This document shows, piece by piece, positions 15,602 through 24,972 of a stretch of DNA of 64,000 bases. A program made the translations under genes and the position numbers. The notes under the pieces were generated by a model. The model worked only from the letters and a program-made list of their open reading frames with translations. It did not search any database and was not told where the DNA came from. The stretch's first letter is position 1. Each line of letters starts with the position of its first letter. Origin of the DNA: Reyranella aquatilis (GTDB taxonomy: Bacteria > Pseudomonadota > Alphaproteobacteria > Reyranellales > Reyranellaceae); assembly GCF_020880995.1 (NCBI RefSeq), contig NZ_JAJISD010000010.1:152688-216687 (forward strand), given 5' to 3'.

Positions 15602-17919
15602 GTGTAGAAGCGCACGACGCCGTTCTTGTCGATCTCGCGATAGATGCCCTGGATCTCGACGTCGAAGCCGGGGAAGAGATTGGCGCTCTTCTCGAACATG
15701 CGCAGATAGTCGAGCATCGGCTTGGCCCGTTCGTCGAGACGTTCGCCCGGCACGATACTGGCGATGCCGGGCGGATAGACCACGAACATGGTGGTGGCGA
15801 TGCGCCCGGCCGCCTGGTCGATCGGCACGTAGTCGACGTTGTTGCGCACGAGCTGGCGCACCGCCTCGTGCGGCGGCATCGCCGGATCAGGCAGGTGCTG
15901 CGGTGCGAACTGCGCGCGCTGCAGGAAGCTCACGTTGGCTTCGCGGAAGAAGGCGTGCATTTCCGCGCAGAGATCGCGCAGCCGCAGCCCGGCGTAGCGG
16001 CCGGGACGGCGCCGCACGAACTCGCTGATCACGTCCTCAAGGCGCGCATTCTCGTCATGCAACCGCTTGAAGATCACCATGGCGCTGAGCAGGGTGCCGG
16101 CCTTGCTCGACTCGACGCCCGGCGTCATCAGGAACAGCAGCGAGTTGAGGTCGTTCTTTTCCGGCACGATCTGGTTCTCGCGCAGATACTGCGCGACGAC
16201 CGGGGCCGGAATGCCGTGACTGGCATACCGACCCGTCTCGCGGTCGAAGCCCGGCGTCAGCACGATCAGCTTGTTGGGATCGGTGATCGCATAGCCCGGG
16301 GCTACATGGGTGAAGCCGTGCCAGCCGGCCCCGGGCGAGAGTTCCCAGTAGCGGGCATCGACGGCGAGGTCGTCGGTCGCGACTTCCTCCCAGGCCTGCT
16401 CGCGTCCGCCGACGGTGACGCGGTTGGGCACGAAGGGCTCGAAGAACCAGCGCCGGGCGAGGTCGCGCTCCTTGTCCTCGAACTCGCGGCGGATGGCACG
16501 CATCTTCTTGCGGATCTCGATGCCGAGGCGAATCGTGTCGTCCCACAGCACCTCGCCCGAACGCCCCTTCATCATCTGCGCGCCGACGTCGAGCGACGCG
16601 AAGATCGGATAGAACGGCGACGTCGAGGCGTGCAGCATGAAGAACTCGTTGAAGCGGCGATGCTCGATGCGCCGCCGCTGGCCCTTGATGTGGCGGTCGC
16701 GGACATGGATCTGCGAGGCCTGGCTGAAGCTCGCGAGCTGCTTGTGCGCCGACTGGGTGGCGATGATGCCGGGACTGTCCGGGCCGAGATTGGTCAGTCC
16801 CATGGCGAAGCGGCCGGCATAGAGCGGGTGGAACTTCATGAAGCCCGCCCAGGCCTCGTCGAACAGGATGTAGTCGCAGAGATGGCCGATCTTCTCGACG
16901 ATCAGGCGGGCGTCGTTGATGGTGCCGTCGTAGGTGCACTGCTCGATGACGGCGACCCGGAACGGCCGCTCGCGCTTCCACGCCTCCTTGTCCTTGACCA
17001 GCGGGTTGGTGCGGATCTTCTCGCGGATGGCCGCCTCGTCGAGCGCCTCGTGGAAGATCGGGCCGATCAGCCCGTGGGCGTTGCGGTCGGTCTCGAGATA
17101 GATCGGGATGCCGTTGCCGAGGAACAGCGCGCCGTGATGGGCCGCCTTGTGGTTGTTGCGGTCGAACAGCACCAGGTCGCCCTCGGCGATGAGGGCCTGC
17201 AGCACGATCTTGTTGGACGACGAGGTGCCGTTCAGGACGAAGTAGGTCTTTTCCGCGCCGAAGATGGCGGCGGCTTCCTTCTGGGCCTTCAGAGCCGGAC
17301 CCTCGTGGACCAGCAGGTCGCCGAGATCGAGCACGGAATTGTCGAGATCGTCGCGGAACACCGCTTCCCCCAGATGCTCGACGAAGATCCGGCCGATCGG
17401 GCTCCTGTTGTAGAAGATGCCGCCATTGTGGCCGGGGCAGGTCCAGAGCTGGTTGCCTTCCTCGGCATAGTCGACCAGCTCGCCGAAGAACGGAGTCTTC
17501 AGCGTCTCGGCATACTGCTTGAGGCGGCTCACGAGGTTCTTGGCGATGAACTCCGGTGTCTCCTCGGATAGGAAGATGTAGCCGTCGATGTAGTCCATCA
17601 CCTCGACGGGGATGTCCTGCAGCCGCTTGCGGCGCACCAGGATGACGATCGGCATCTCCAGTCCGCGGCGCCGCATCATGTTGATCATCGCAGCGGCCTT
17701 GCCGTCGAGACCCTTCTTGCCCCAGTCGACGACCATGCAGCCGATGGCGGCGTCGGTCTGGACCACCATCTCGGCATCCTCGATGCGGCGAGCCCGCACG
17801 ACCTGGAAGCCCATCTTCTCGATGGAGACGGTGATTTCGCCGAGCCGAAGCCCTTCGAGGTCGTCTGCGTCGAAGGCCGGAGCGCAGACGAGGAAGGTGA
17901 AGCGCCTGAAGAAATCCAT
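15583..17919 (-). CDS. Orn/Lys/Arg decarboxylase, inducible (fold type I PLP) class
   Basis: 778 residues. Layout follows the large acid-inducible decarboxylases (AdiA, CadA, SpeC): an N-terminal receiver-like wing domain (1-135), the PLP core (150-480) with NGTSSSNK for phosphate binding, D354 in LFDEAWAG and the PLP lysine K393 in SAHKQLASFSQ, and a C-terminal domain to 778. It makes a diamine or agmatine plus CO2, for polyamine supply or acid resistance; which amino acid is used cannot be read. Its ATG overlaps the stop of the polyphosphate kinase gene by one base (TGATG), so the two are translationally coupled. Confidence 0.92.
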   Translation of the reverse strand: MDFFRRFTFLVCAPAFDADDLEGLRLGEITVSIEKMGFQVVRARRIEDAEMVVQTDAAIGCMVVDWGKKGLDGKAAAMINMMRRRGLEMPIVILVRRKRLQDIPVEVMDYIDGYIFLSEETPEFIAKNLVSRLKQYAETLKTPFFGELVDYAEEGNQLWTCPGHNGGIFYNRSPIGRIFVEHLGEAVFRDDLDNSVLDLGDLLVHEGPALKAQKEAAAIFGAEKTYFVLNGTSSSNKIVLQALIAEGDLVLFDRNNHKAAHHGALFLGNGIPIYLETDRNAHGLIGPIFHEALDEAAIREKIRTNPLVKDKEAWKRERPFRVAVIEQCTYDGTINDARLIVEKIGHLCDYILFDEAWAGFMKFHPLYAGRFAMGLTNLGPDSPGIIATQSAHKQLASFSQASQIHVRDRHIKGQRRRIEHRRFNEFFMLHASTSPFYPIFASLDVGAQMMKGRSGEVLWDDTIRLGIEIRKKMRAIRREFEDKERDLARRWFFEPFVPNRVTVGGREQAWEEVATDDLAVDARYWELSPGAGWHGFTHVAPGYAITDPNKLIVLTPGFDRETGRYASHGIPAPVVAQYLRENQIVPEKNDLNSLLFLMTPGVESSKAGTLLSAMVIFKRLHDENARLEDVISEFVRRRPGRYAGLRLRDLCAEMHAFFREANVSFLQRAQFAPQHLPDPAMPPHEAVRQLVRNNVDYVPIDQAAGRIATTMFVVYPPGIASIVPGERLDERAKPMLDYLRMFEKSANLFPGFDVEIQGIYREIDKNGVVRFYTYVVRE

Positions 17920-18839
17920 CAGTAGACCGCCGGGACATAGAGTTCGGGAGCGACCGGCGTTCGGGCGTAGTCGGGCTTGTGCTCGCGCTTCGGCAGGACG
18001 ATCGGCTGCTGTTCAACGTCCTTATACGGCACTTGTTGCAAAAGGTGGTGGATGCAATTCAGCCGGGCGCGGCGCTTGTTGTTGCCCTCGACCACCCACC
18101 AGCGCGCCTCCGGGATGTGGGTCCGCGCCAGCATCTCCTCCTTGGCCTTGGTGTATTCCTCCCAGCGCCGCCGCGACTCCAGGTCCATCGGCGACAGCTT
18201 CCACTGCTTCATCGGATCGTGGATGCGCATGAGGAAGCGCAGGTTCTGTTCCTCGTCGGTGATCGAGAACCAGTACTTGAGCAGGATGATGCCCGAGCGC
18301 ACCAGCATGCGCTCGAACTCGGGCACCGTCTGGAAGAAGTCCTGGACATCGCTTTCGCTGCAGAACCCCATCACGCGCTCGACGCCGGCGCGATTGTACC
18401 AGCTGCGATCGAACAGCACGATTTCACCGGCCGCCGGCAGATGGGTGACATAGCGCTGGAAGTACCACTGGGTGCGCTCGCGCTCCGAGGGAGCGGAGAG
18501 GGCCACCGTCCGGCAGATGCGCGGGTTCAGCCGCTGCGCGACGCGCTTGATCACGCCGCCCTTGCCGGCCGCGTCTCGGCCCTCGAACAGGACGACGAGC
18601 TTGAGCTTCTGGTCGACCACCCAGGACTGCAGCTTGATCAGCTCGCGCTGCAGCCGCAGGAGCTCGGTGAAGTAGAGCTTCCGGTCGATTCCGTCCTGCG
18701 GCGACGAGGGCCGCCCCGGCTCGCTCATCCGCGCCAGCATCTCGTCGCCCAGCTCGAGCTCCAGCTCCTCGTCGATGCCGTCCGCCAGCTCGCGACGGAT
18801 TCGCTCCTCCAGCGTCTCGCGGTCCAGATCGCTCTTCAT
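17919..18839 (-). CDS. ppk2: Polyphosphate kinase 2 (PPK2)
   Basis: 306 residues from the ATG at 18839, chosen for its GGAGG site; an in-frame start 54 bases upstream is possible. Walker A FEGRDAAGKGG (G87-G95), Walker B LFDRSWYNR (142-150) and the lid with RIHDPMKQWKLSPMDLESR define PPK2 class I, which moves phosphate between polyphosphate and nucleoside diphosphates, usually making GTP or ATP from polyP. Cytoplasmic. Upstream partner of the coupled decarboxylase, suggesting shared use in stress or stationary phase. Confidence 0.93.
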   Translation of the reverse strand: MKSDLDRETLEERIRRELADGIDEELELELGDEMLARMSEPGRPSSPQDGIDRKLYFTELLRLQRELIKLQSWVVDQKLKLVVLFEGRDAAGKGGVIKRVAQRLNPRICRTVALSAPSERERTQWYFQRYVTHLPAAGEIVLFDRSWYNRAGVERVMGFCSESDVQDFFQTVPEFERMLVRSGIILLKYWFSITDEEQNLRFLMRIHDPMKQWKLSPMDLESRRRWEEYTKAKEEMLARTHIPEARWWVVEGNNKRRARLNCIHHLLQQVPYKDVEQQPIVLPKREHKPDYARTPVAPELYVPAVY

Positions 18840-18929
18840 GCAGGCCTCCAAGCCGTCCCAATGGCCGGGGAAGGTGCGGGGCCCGTATGACAATTTGACG
18901 ACAGCCGTCCTGCGAGCGGCCGCCGCGGT

Positions 18930-20024
18930 TCAGGGACGCGGCAGCAGCCTTTTCGCCTGCATCGCGGCAAAGCACTTCCGGAACATCGCCTCGGTGTCCA
19001 TCACCTCGGTGAAGCCGGCCTGCATCAGCTTGATGGTCGAGACGATGGCCGGCGGCCCGGGCTCGGTGCGGCCGAAGCCCATCGTGTAGTCGGCATATTC
19101 GAAAGACAGGCCGACGAAGTCCCGGAGCGTGCCCGATGCAAGCCCATGGGCGCGGCGAATCTCGGCCCATTCCGCTTCACGGGGGCGGATCTCGCGGTCG
19201 AGCGCCAGTGGCACATGGGCGCCCGGCTCGAAGCCCAGCGCGTCGGCGATGGCGGGCCAGACGTTGGGCCAGACGAAGACGTCGCCGTTGGTGACGTTGA
19301 ATATCTCGTTGCGGGCGGTGGCCGCCTCGCCCGACCAGGCGATCGCCCGCGCCAGCAGGTCGGCATCGACGGCCTGCGCCACGCGCCCGACGCCACCTGG
19401 ATACTCCAGCACCTTCTTGCCGGCCTTGCGCATGAAGGCGGCGTAGACGCCGAGCGCGGGAATGACGTTCATGGCGCTGCCCACCGAATCGCCGACGATC
19501 AGCACGGGCCGCAGGATCGACCAGCTCCAGCCCTTCCCCGGCTGGCGCTCGCGCAGGAAGCGCTCCTGGTTCCAGTAGAAATTCGGCTGCTCGTGCATCT
19601 CCGAGCGGTTCTCACGCGCCGGCACGGTGAGCGGCCGCACGTGCACACCGTAGGCCTTGGTGCCCTGCAGCAGCGCGACATGCCTCAATCCGGGAGCGGC
19701 ACGCTCGAGCGGTGCCATGAGGTTGCGCAGCATCAGGTCGTTGGTGCGGATCTGCTCCTCTTCCTGCCAGCCCGCGACCAGCCCGGGCCGCTCGTAGAGC
19801 GCGGCATAGGCGAGGTGCGTGACGCCCGCAAACTCAGGCGCCAGCGCCTCGCAGGCGGCCGGATCGGTGAGATCGAGCGGCAGCCAGCGTGCGCCGTATG
19901 TCTCGTCGGGCCGGCGGCGCGACACGGCGATCACTTCGCAGCCTTCGACAGCTGCGAAGTGCTTCATGGCGGCATAGCCGACGAGGCCGGTGGCACCGGC
20001 GACCAGGACTTTCTTCGATGGCAT
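18930..20024 (-). CDS. NAD(P)-dependent reductase of the PRISE (progesterone 5-beta-reductase/iridoid synthase-like) SDR group
   Basis: 364 residues from the ATG at 20024 with AGGG before it. Extended SDR: the NADPH motif VLVAGATGLVGYAAMKHF, then VSRRRP. The signature parts of the PRISE group are LLQGTKAYGVH, NFYWNQERFLRE (in place of the usual YxxxK) and WSWSILRPVLIVG. In plants these enzymes reduce activated C=C bonds of enones; bacterial members have broad ene-reductase-like activity and unknown natural substrates. Stands between the ppk2 unit and a Bug receptor on the same strand. Confidence 0.85.
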   Translation of the reverse strand: MPSKKVLVAGATGLVGYAAMKHFAAVEGCEVIAVSRRRPDETYGARWLPLDLTDPAACEALAPEFAGVTHLAYAALYERPGLVAGWQEEEQIRTNDLMLRNLMAPLERAAPGLRHVALLQGTKAYGVHVRPLTVPARENRSEMHEQPNFYWNQERFLRERQPGKGWSWSILRPVLIVGDSVGSAMNVIPALGVYAAFMRKAGKKVLEYPGGVGRVAQAVDADLLARAIAWSGEAATARNEIFNVTNGDVFVWPNVWPAIADALGFEPGAHVPLALDREIRPREAEWAEIRRAHGLASGTLRDFVGLSFEYADYTMGFGRTEPGPPAIVSTIKLMQAGFTEVMDTEAMFRKCFAAMQAKRLLPRP

Positions 20025-20059
20025 CGTCACCCTCGGAAGGACTGCTCAGGGCGACGAAG

Positions 20060-21055
20060 CTACTCCACCTTCGCTCCCGACGCCTTGATGACCGGCGCGA
20101 GTTTCTTTTCCTCGGCGGCCCGGAAGGCCATCGTGTCGCTGGGCGTCATCCAGATCTGCGCGGCGCCCTGCTGGTCGAAGGCGGCCTTGACGCTGGGCTT
20201 CTGCAGCGCCTGCTTGGTGAGGGCCGAGAGCTTCTCGACCATGGCCGGCGGCACGCCGGCCGGCGCGCAGACCCCGCCCCACGAGGTGATCTCGAAGCCC
20301 GGCAGGAACTCCGCGAAGGTCGGCTTGTCGGGAACCGCGGGATGGCGCTCCTTCGACGTCACCGCGAAGCCCTTCACCTTGCCGCCCTTCATCAGGCCGA
20401 GCGGGCCGGGAATGTTGTCGAACATCATGTCGACCTGGCCCGCGAGGATGTCCTGATGCGCTGGCGCGCTGCCCTTGTAGGGAACGTGCAGCAGGTTGAC
20501 GCCGGCCATCTGCTTGAACATCTCGCCGGTGAGGTGAGGACTGGTGCCGGCGCCCGACGAGGCGAACGAGTACTTGCCCGGATTGGCCTTCGCCAGTGCG
20601 ATCAGTTCGGGGATGGTGTTGGCCGGAAAATCGAGCCGGGTCATCAGCATGTTGGGCACCGCCCACAGCATCGCGATGCCCGTGAAATCCTTGCCGGCAT
20701 CGAACGGCAGCTTGGTATAGAGCGTGGGCGCGATGGCGTGCGCGGCGATCGTGTAGAGGCCGATCGTGTAGCCGTCCGGCGGAGACTTGGCGATCACGTC
20801 GGCGCCGATGTTGCCGCCGGAGCCGGCGCGGTTCTCGATGATGAACTGCTGCCCCGTGAGCTCGGAGAGTTCCTGGCAGACGATGCGGGAAAGGGTGTCG
20901 GTCGGGCCGCCGGCCGGAAACACCACGATGTACTTCACCGGCCGGTTGGGCCAGTCGCTTTGCGCCCGGGCAATGCCCGATGCGATCATGGGAGCGGCAA
21001 GGGCGCCGCCCGTGAGCAGCAGCGCACGCCGGCGTGGAATCGCAATCCTGGTCAT
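20060..21055 (-). CDS. Bug/TctC family tripartite tricarboxylate-type substrate-binding protein
   Basis: 331 residues from the ATG at 21055; the frame extends upstream without coding character. A twin-arginine style leader (PRRRALLLTGGALAAP) precedes the mature start near QSDWPNRPVKYIVVFPAGGPTDTLSR, the classic Bug pattern. VIENRAGSGGNIGAD-like and MFDNIPGPLG motifs bind small carboxylates. It is a periplasmic receptor; no TctA/TctB membrane genes lie nearby, common for orphan Bug proteins. The ligand is unknown. Confidence 0.92.
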   Translation of the reverse strand: MTRIAIPRRRALLLTGGALAAPMIASGIARAQSDWPNRPVKYIVVFPAGGPTDTLSRIVCQELSELTGQQFIIENRAGSGGNIGADVIAKSPPDGYTIGLYTIAAHAIAPTLYTKLPFDAGKDFTGIAMLWAVPNMLMTRLDFPANTIPELIALAKANPGKYSFASSGAGTSPHLTGEMFKQMAGVNLLHVPYKGSAPAHQDILAGQVDMMFDNIPGPLGLMKGGKVKGFAVTSKERHPAVPDKPTFAEFLPGFEITSWGGVCAPAGVPPAMVEKLSALTKQALQKPSVKAAFDQQGAAQIWMTPSDTMAFRAAEEKKLAPVIKASGAKVE

Positions 21056-21153
21056 TTGAACGTAGCCTCCTGTGCTTTCTTTATTGGGAGGCAGTCTAGC
21101 GGACTCGTTTCGCTGTTCAACACGAGACCCTCGCGCTGCGCGTGTCGACGGGC

Positions 21154-21588
21154 TCAGTAAGTGAGGATGATCGTGAAGGTGATGGGGGCTCCGTCGGGCA
21201 CGACGATGTCGACGTGCATGCCATGCGCTGTGGGCTTGGTGCGATGGTTCTGCGGCGTAGCGGTCTTTGTTGCGAGGGGGATCAGGGCCACGCCCCACGA
21301 GCCGCTGCGCCTGATGAGCGCCGCGGGAAGTTTGCTTCCGGCCTCGACACTGTAGGGTCCGGGCCGCATCTCCTTGATGAGGATGGAGCCGCGGTCGTCG
21401 GTTACCGTCTGGATCACGATCCGGCCGTCTGATTTGCTGCGGACGAGGATGTCGACGCCGGACACGGGTTCGCCGGCAAGTACCGGTGCAGCCAGAATCA
21501 GGTGCAGAAGCACCGGCGCCATGAGCGCCCAAACCGTCCGCACCTCGATCGCGCTCCCCGTTCGCCGCTTCCGGGCGATTCTCGCCAT
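21154..21588 (-). CDS. Secreted hypothetical protein
   Basis: 144 residues. A charged N-terminus then a hydrophobic stretch VWALMAPVLLHLILAAPVLA suggests an N-terminal export signal or anchor. The rest is a small beta-rich domain with DDRGSILIKEMRPGPYSVEAGSKL, which resembles carboxypeptidase-regulatory-like (transthyretin-like) surface domains, and ends DGAPITFTIILTY. No function known. No good ribosome site stands before the ATG at 21588, so the true start may lie slightly downstream. Confidence 0.6.
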   Translation of the reverse strand: MARIARKRRTGSAIEVRTVWALMAPVLLHLILAAPVLAGEPVSGVDILVRSKSDGRIVIQTVTDDRGSILIKEMRPGPYSVEAGSKLPAALIRRSGSWGVALIPLATKTATPQNHRTKPTAHGMHVDIVVPDGAPITFTIILTY

Positions 21589-21772
21589 GATGCAGGGGCA
21601 GGCGCGCGTTCTCCATGAAAATTTTCGTCACTCCAACGTGAGCGGGAAAACCGCTTGTCGTTCCGGACACCGGGACGCCCGGCTTGATTTGGGATACCGC
21701 GACCGCCACCGTGACCCCCGTTGCATGACGTCACGGTGCAGTACCTGCGCCGAGTCGGAGGGAGAGGAAGCG

Positions 21773-22519
21773 ATGAAGCTGGATTTCACGGGCAAGAAGG
21801 CAATCGTGTGCGGCGGCAGCCGGGGCATCGGCAAGGCCATCGCAATGGGCTTCGCCGCCTGCGGGGGCGACGTGTCGATCTGCGCGCGTGACGCCACGAC
21901 GCTCGAGGAAACCCGCGCCGAACTCGCCAAGCACGGGCACAAGACCCATGCCGCCAGCGCCGACCTTTCCAAGGGCGACGCCGTGCGCGGCTATGTGCGT
22001 GAGGCGATCGGAGCGCTGGGGGGTGTCGACTTCCTGGTGAACAACGCATCGGCCTTCGGCTCGTCCGACGACGACAAGGGTTGGACCGCCAGCCTCGCGG
22101 TGGACATGCTCTCGATCGTGCATGCCACGCAGGAGGCGCTGCCGGAGCTGAAGAAGTCGCAAGGCAACGTCGTCAACATCTCGTCGATCTCCGCGCTTCA
22201 TCCGGCGGCGCGCCAGCCACCCTACGGGGCCATCAAGGCGGCGGTGATCCACTACACGGTCACGCAGGCGGCGATGTACGCGAAGGATCGCATCCGCGTG
22301 AACTGCATCGCCCCCGGCTCGATCGAGTTTCCCGGCGGCGTCTGGGACAGGCGCAAGACCGACAATCCCGCGCTCTACAACGGCACGCTGGCCTCGATCC
22401 CGTTCGGCCGCATGGGACACGCCGAGGAGGTCGCCAACGTGGCGCTGTTCCTCGCCTCGCCGTTTGCCTCCTGGGTCACCGGCCAGACCATCGCGGTCGC
22501 CGGCGGGCAGGGGCTCTAG
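21773..22519 (+). CDS. SDR-family oxidoreductase (classical type)
   Basis: 248 residues from the ATG at 21773 with GGAGAGGAAG before it. Cofactor motif GGSRGIG (14-20), NNAS (90-93), and the catalytic set with S138 or a near Ser, Y151 and K155 (YGAIK) are intact. Resembles 3-oxoacyl-ACP reductase-like dehydrogenases and gluconate dehydrogenases. The next gene, a 2-hydroxyacid dehydrogenase, begins 5 bases after the stop, so the two form an operon likely acting on one hydroxy/keto acid route. Confidence 0.92.
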   Translation: MKLDFTGKKAIVCGGSRGIGKAIAMGFAACGGDVSICARDATTLEETRAELAKHGHKTHAASADLSKGDAVRGYVREAIGALGGVDFLVNNASAFGSSDDDKGWTASLAVDMLSIVHATQEALPELKKSQGNVVNISSISALHPAARQPPYGAIKAAVIHYTVTQAAMYAKDRIRVNCIAPGSIEFPGGVWDRRKTDNPALYNGTLASIPFGRMGHAEEVANVALFLASPFASWVTGQTIAVAGGQGL

Positions 22520-22524
22520 GACCG

Positions 22525-23490
22525 ATGTCTGCCACCAATCGCGCCCACGTCCTGCTCTGGACGGACGCCGCGACGGCCTATCTCGACGCCATCCAGGCGG
22601 CGGGACTGGCCGACCGCGTCGCGGTCGACACGCTGCCGCGCAAGGAGAAGCCCTCGCCCGAACAACTCGCCCGCACCGAGGTGCTGATGGCGGGAGCGGT
22701 GCCGCCCGGCCTGCTGCCGGCCATGCCGAGGCTGCGCTGGGCGCAGGCGATGAGTGCCGGGGTCGACAACTGGCTGGCGCTGCCCGACCTGCCGCCGGCA
22801 CTGACGCTCACCTGCGCGCGCGGTACGCACACCGAATCGATGCCGGAGAACATCATCGGTGCGCTTTTCCATGTCGCCAAGCCCTATGCGCGGGTCGCCG
22901 AGTACCAGAAGCAAAGCAAGTGGGTTCATACGGTGGCGCAGCCGCTGACCGGCAAGACGCTCGGCATTCTGGGCCTCGGCGCCATCGGCCAGGAGGTGGC
23001 GCGCATCGCGGTCGCCCTCGGCATGCACGTCATTGGCACCAAGCGGCGGCCGACCCGTATTCCCAACGTTGCGGAAGTGCTCGCGCCGTCGCAGACCGAC
23101 GAGGTCCTTGCGCAGTCGGACTTCGTACTCCTGCTGCTGCCGGCCACGCCGGAGACCGAGAACTTCATCGATGCGAAGCGGCTGGCCCGGATGAAGCCGA
23201 CGGCCTGGCTGCTGAACTTCGGCCGCGGCCAGATCGTCGACGACGGCGATCTGATGGCCGCGACGAAGGACGGGAAGATCGCCGGCGCGCTGCTCGATGT
23301 GTTCCGGCAGGAGCCGCTGCCGTCGGAGCATCCCTTTTGGACGGCACCGGGCATCGTCGTGCTGCCGCACATCGGCGGCCCGCACCCGCAGCGGGACCGC
23401 TTCGTCTCGCGGCTCTTCGTCGAGAACCTGAAGCGATTTCTCGACGGCGAACCGTTGAAGGAGGTGGTCGACCGTACGGCCGGCTACTGA
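22525..23490 (+). CDS. D-2-hydroxyacid dehydrogenase (NAD-dependent)
   Basis: 321 residues. Rossmann motif GLGAIG (150-155) and the catalytic triad R234 (NFGRGQIVDD), E263 (RQEPLP) and H282 (PHIGGP) are present. The family reduces 2-keto acids to D-2-hydroxy acids or the reverse, for example glyoxylate/hydroxypyruvate reductases. Second gene of an operon with the SDR upstream. The stop lies 7 bases from the convergent TPR gene's stop. Confidence 0.92.
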   Translation: MSATNRAHVLLWTDAATAYLDAIQAAGLADRVAVDTLPRKEKPSPEQLARTEVLMAGAVPPGLLPAMPRLRWAQAMSAGVDNWLALPDLPPALTLTCARGTHTESMPENIIGALFHVAKPYARVAEYQKQSKWVHTVAQPLTGKTLGILGLGAIGQEVARIAVALGMHVIGTKRRPTRIPNVAEVLAPSQTDEVLAQSDFVLLLLPATPETENFIDAKRLARMKPTAWLLNFGRGQIVDDGDLMAATKDGKIAGALLDVFRQEPLPSEHPFWTAPGIVVLPHIGGPHPQRDRFVSRLFVENLKRFLDGEPLKEVVDRTAGY

Positions 23491-23497
23491 CCTGACC

Positions 23498-24865
23498 TTA
23501 CTTGATGCCGTAGACCGCGAACTGGTCGGCGACCTCGGGGTCGAGGGTTAAGGCGGCCGCCTTGTCGCCCTCGCCTTCGCGAGTCTCGCCGTTCATGATG
23601 CGGGCGATGCCGCGGCCATAGAGGGCGAGGGGCCGGTTGGGATCGACGTCGAGAGCCGCATCGTAGGCCCGGATGGCCAGTTGCGGATCGCGTAGCTTGA
23701 GATAGATGAAGCCGCGTGTGATCCGGACGTCCAGGTTCAGCGGCATCAGCTTCTGCGCGGTGTCGCAATCCTGCAGGCCGGCGGCGAGGTCCTTGCCGGT
23801 GATGGCGCGGACCAGGCAGCGGTTGTTGTAGGCCAAGCCCATCGACGGATCGAGCTTGATGGCGTTGTCGTAGTCGGCCAGCGCCTTGTCATATTCGTGC
23901 TTGGCGAAATGGACGTAGCCGCGATTGTAGTAGGCGACGGGATTGTCGGCATCGGCTGCGATGGATTGGTCCAGGTCGGCCAGCGCCTGGTTGTAGTTGC
24001 CCTCGGCCGAAAGCAGCGCGGCGCGGTTGGCGAGCGCCTGCGGATAACGCGGCGCCTTCTGCAGGGCCGTATTGTAGTCCTGCATCGCCAGCTGCGGCTC
24101 ACCGCGGCGATTGTTGGCGAGACCTCGAATGACATAGGCCTGCGGATCGTCCGGCGCGAGAATGATCGCGCGATCGAGGTCGGCCAGCGCGCGCCCGTTG
24201 TCGCCGAGCTGACTGTAGGCGTTGCCGCGGGCGATCAGAGCATCGACGTTGTCGGGCTCCAGCACGAGCACCTTGTCGAAGTCCTCGATGGCACGATTGA
24301 AAGCACGCTTGCGCGTGGCCAGCAGGACACCGCGGCCGAGATAGCCGAGCGAATTGTTGGGATCGACGCGGATGGCGTCGCTGTAGTCTGAGAGGGCACG
24401 ATCGGTTTCCCCTACCGCGTGCAGCGAGGTCGCGCGCCGGTAGAGGTTCAGCGCGTCCGGATTCCTCGGATCGACCACGCCGTCATAGTGCTTCAATGCC
24501 TCCGAATAGTCCTCGGCGGCCAGGACCTTGTCGCCAAGCATGGTCCGCGCGACGCCGCGCGTGAGGCGGGCCAGCGCGATTTCCGGCGGCTTCAGCTGGC
24601 GGGTCTGAAGTGCCTTGGAGCAGGCGACGTTCCGGGCCTCCGCATCCTTGGTGGTGGGCCAGGCGCCGCGCACGCAATCGTCGAAGAGCTGGGCCACCGT
24701 GGGACCCGACGGCGTGGCGACCGCGGGCGGCGAGGCCGGGCGGGCGGGCGTGGCCGCCGGGCGCATGGTGGGAGGCGGATAGAGATAATAGGCGAAGGCG
24801 TAGATGCCGGCGCCGCCGACAACGAAGGCCGCGGCCGTGAGGAGGAGCTTGGTCGAAAGGCGCAT
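23498..24865 (-). CDS. Membrane-anchored TPR-repeat protein
   Basis: 455 residues from the ATG at 24865 with a GGGAAG site. One N-terminal transmembrane segment or uncleaved signal (LLLTAAAFVVGGAGIYAFAYYLY), a Pro-rich linker, then about nine tetratricopeptide repeats from residue 90 to the end, with the usual pattern of Y/A-x3-G-x3 and AIxDY/LDxAI, for example ALADYDNAIKLDPSMGLAYNN. A protein-protein scaffold facing the periplasm. Its partner is unknown. Confidence 0.88.
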   Translation of the reverse strand: MRLSTKLLLTAAAFVVGGAGIYAFAYYLYPPPTMRPAATPARPASPPAVATPSGPTVAQLFDDCVRGAWPTTKDAEARNVACSKALQTRQLKPPEIALARLTRGVARTMLGDKVLAAEDYSEALKHYDGVVDPRNPDALNLYRRATSLHAVGETDRALSDYSDAIRVDPNNSLGYLGRGVLLATRKRAFNRAIEDFDKVLVLEPDNVDALIARGNAYSQLGDNGRALADLDRAIILAPDDPQAYVIRGLANNRRGEPQLAMQDYNTALQKAPRYPQALANRAALLSAEGNYNQALADLDQSIAADADNPVAYYNRGYVHFAKHEYDKALADYDNAIKLDPSMGLAYNNRCLVRAITGKDLAAGLQDCDTAQKLMPLNLDVRITRGFIYLKLRDPQLAIRAYDAALDVDPNRPLALYGRGIARIMNGETREGEGDKAAALTLDPEVADQFAVYGIK

Positions 24866-24972
24866 GTCTTCCCGGGCTGGGCTGAAAAGCCGCTTCAAGT
24901 CAGGTCCTTGTACCAGAAGCGATCCCGGCCACGCCATTGCACCGGGAGGAGGCAGGCCCGACCCGGCGACCC

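Noticed and set aside
15514..17571. 685-codon open frame antisense to the decarboxylase
   Set aside because: Same reason: shadow frame of a gene with all catalytic residues intact.
20060..21709. Long N-terminal extension of the Bug receptor (start at 21709)
   Set aside because: The extension overlaps the gene at 21154-21588 and lacks coding character; the twin-arginine leader begins at the ATG at 21055.
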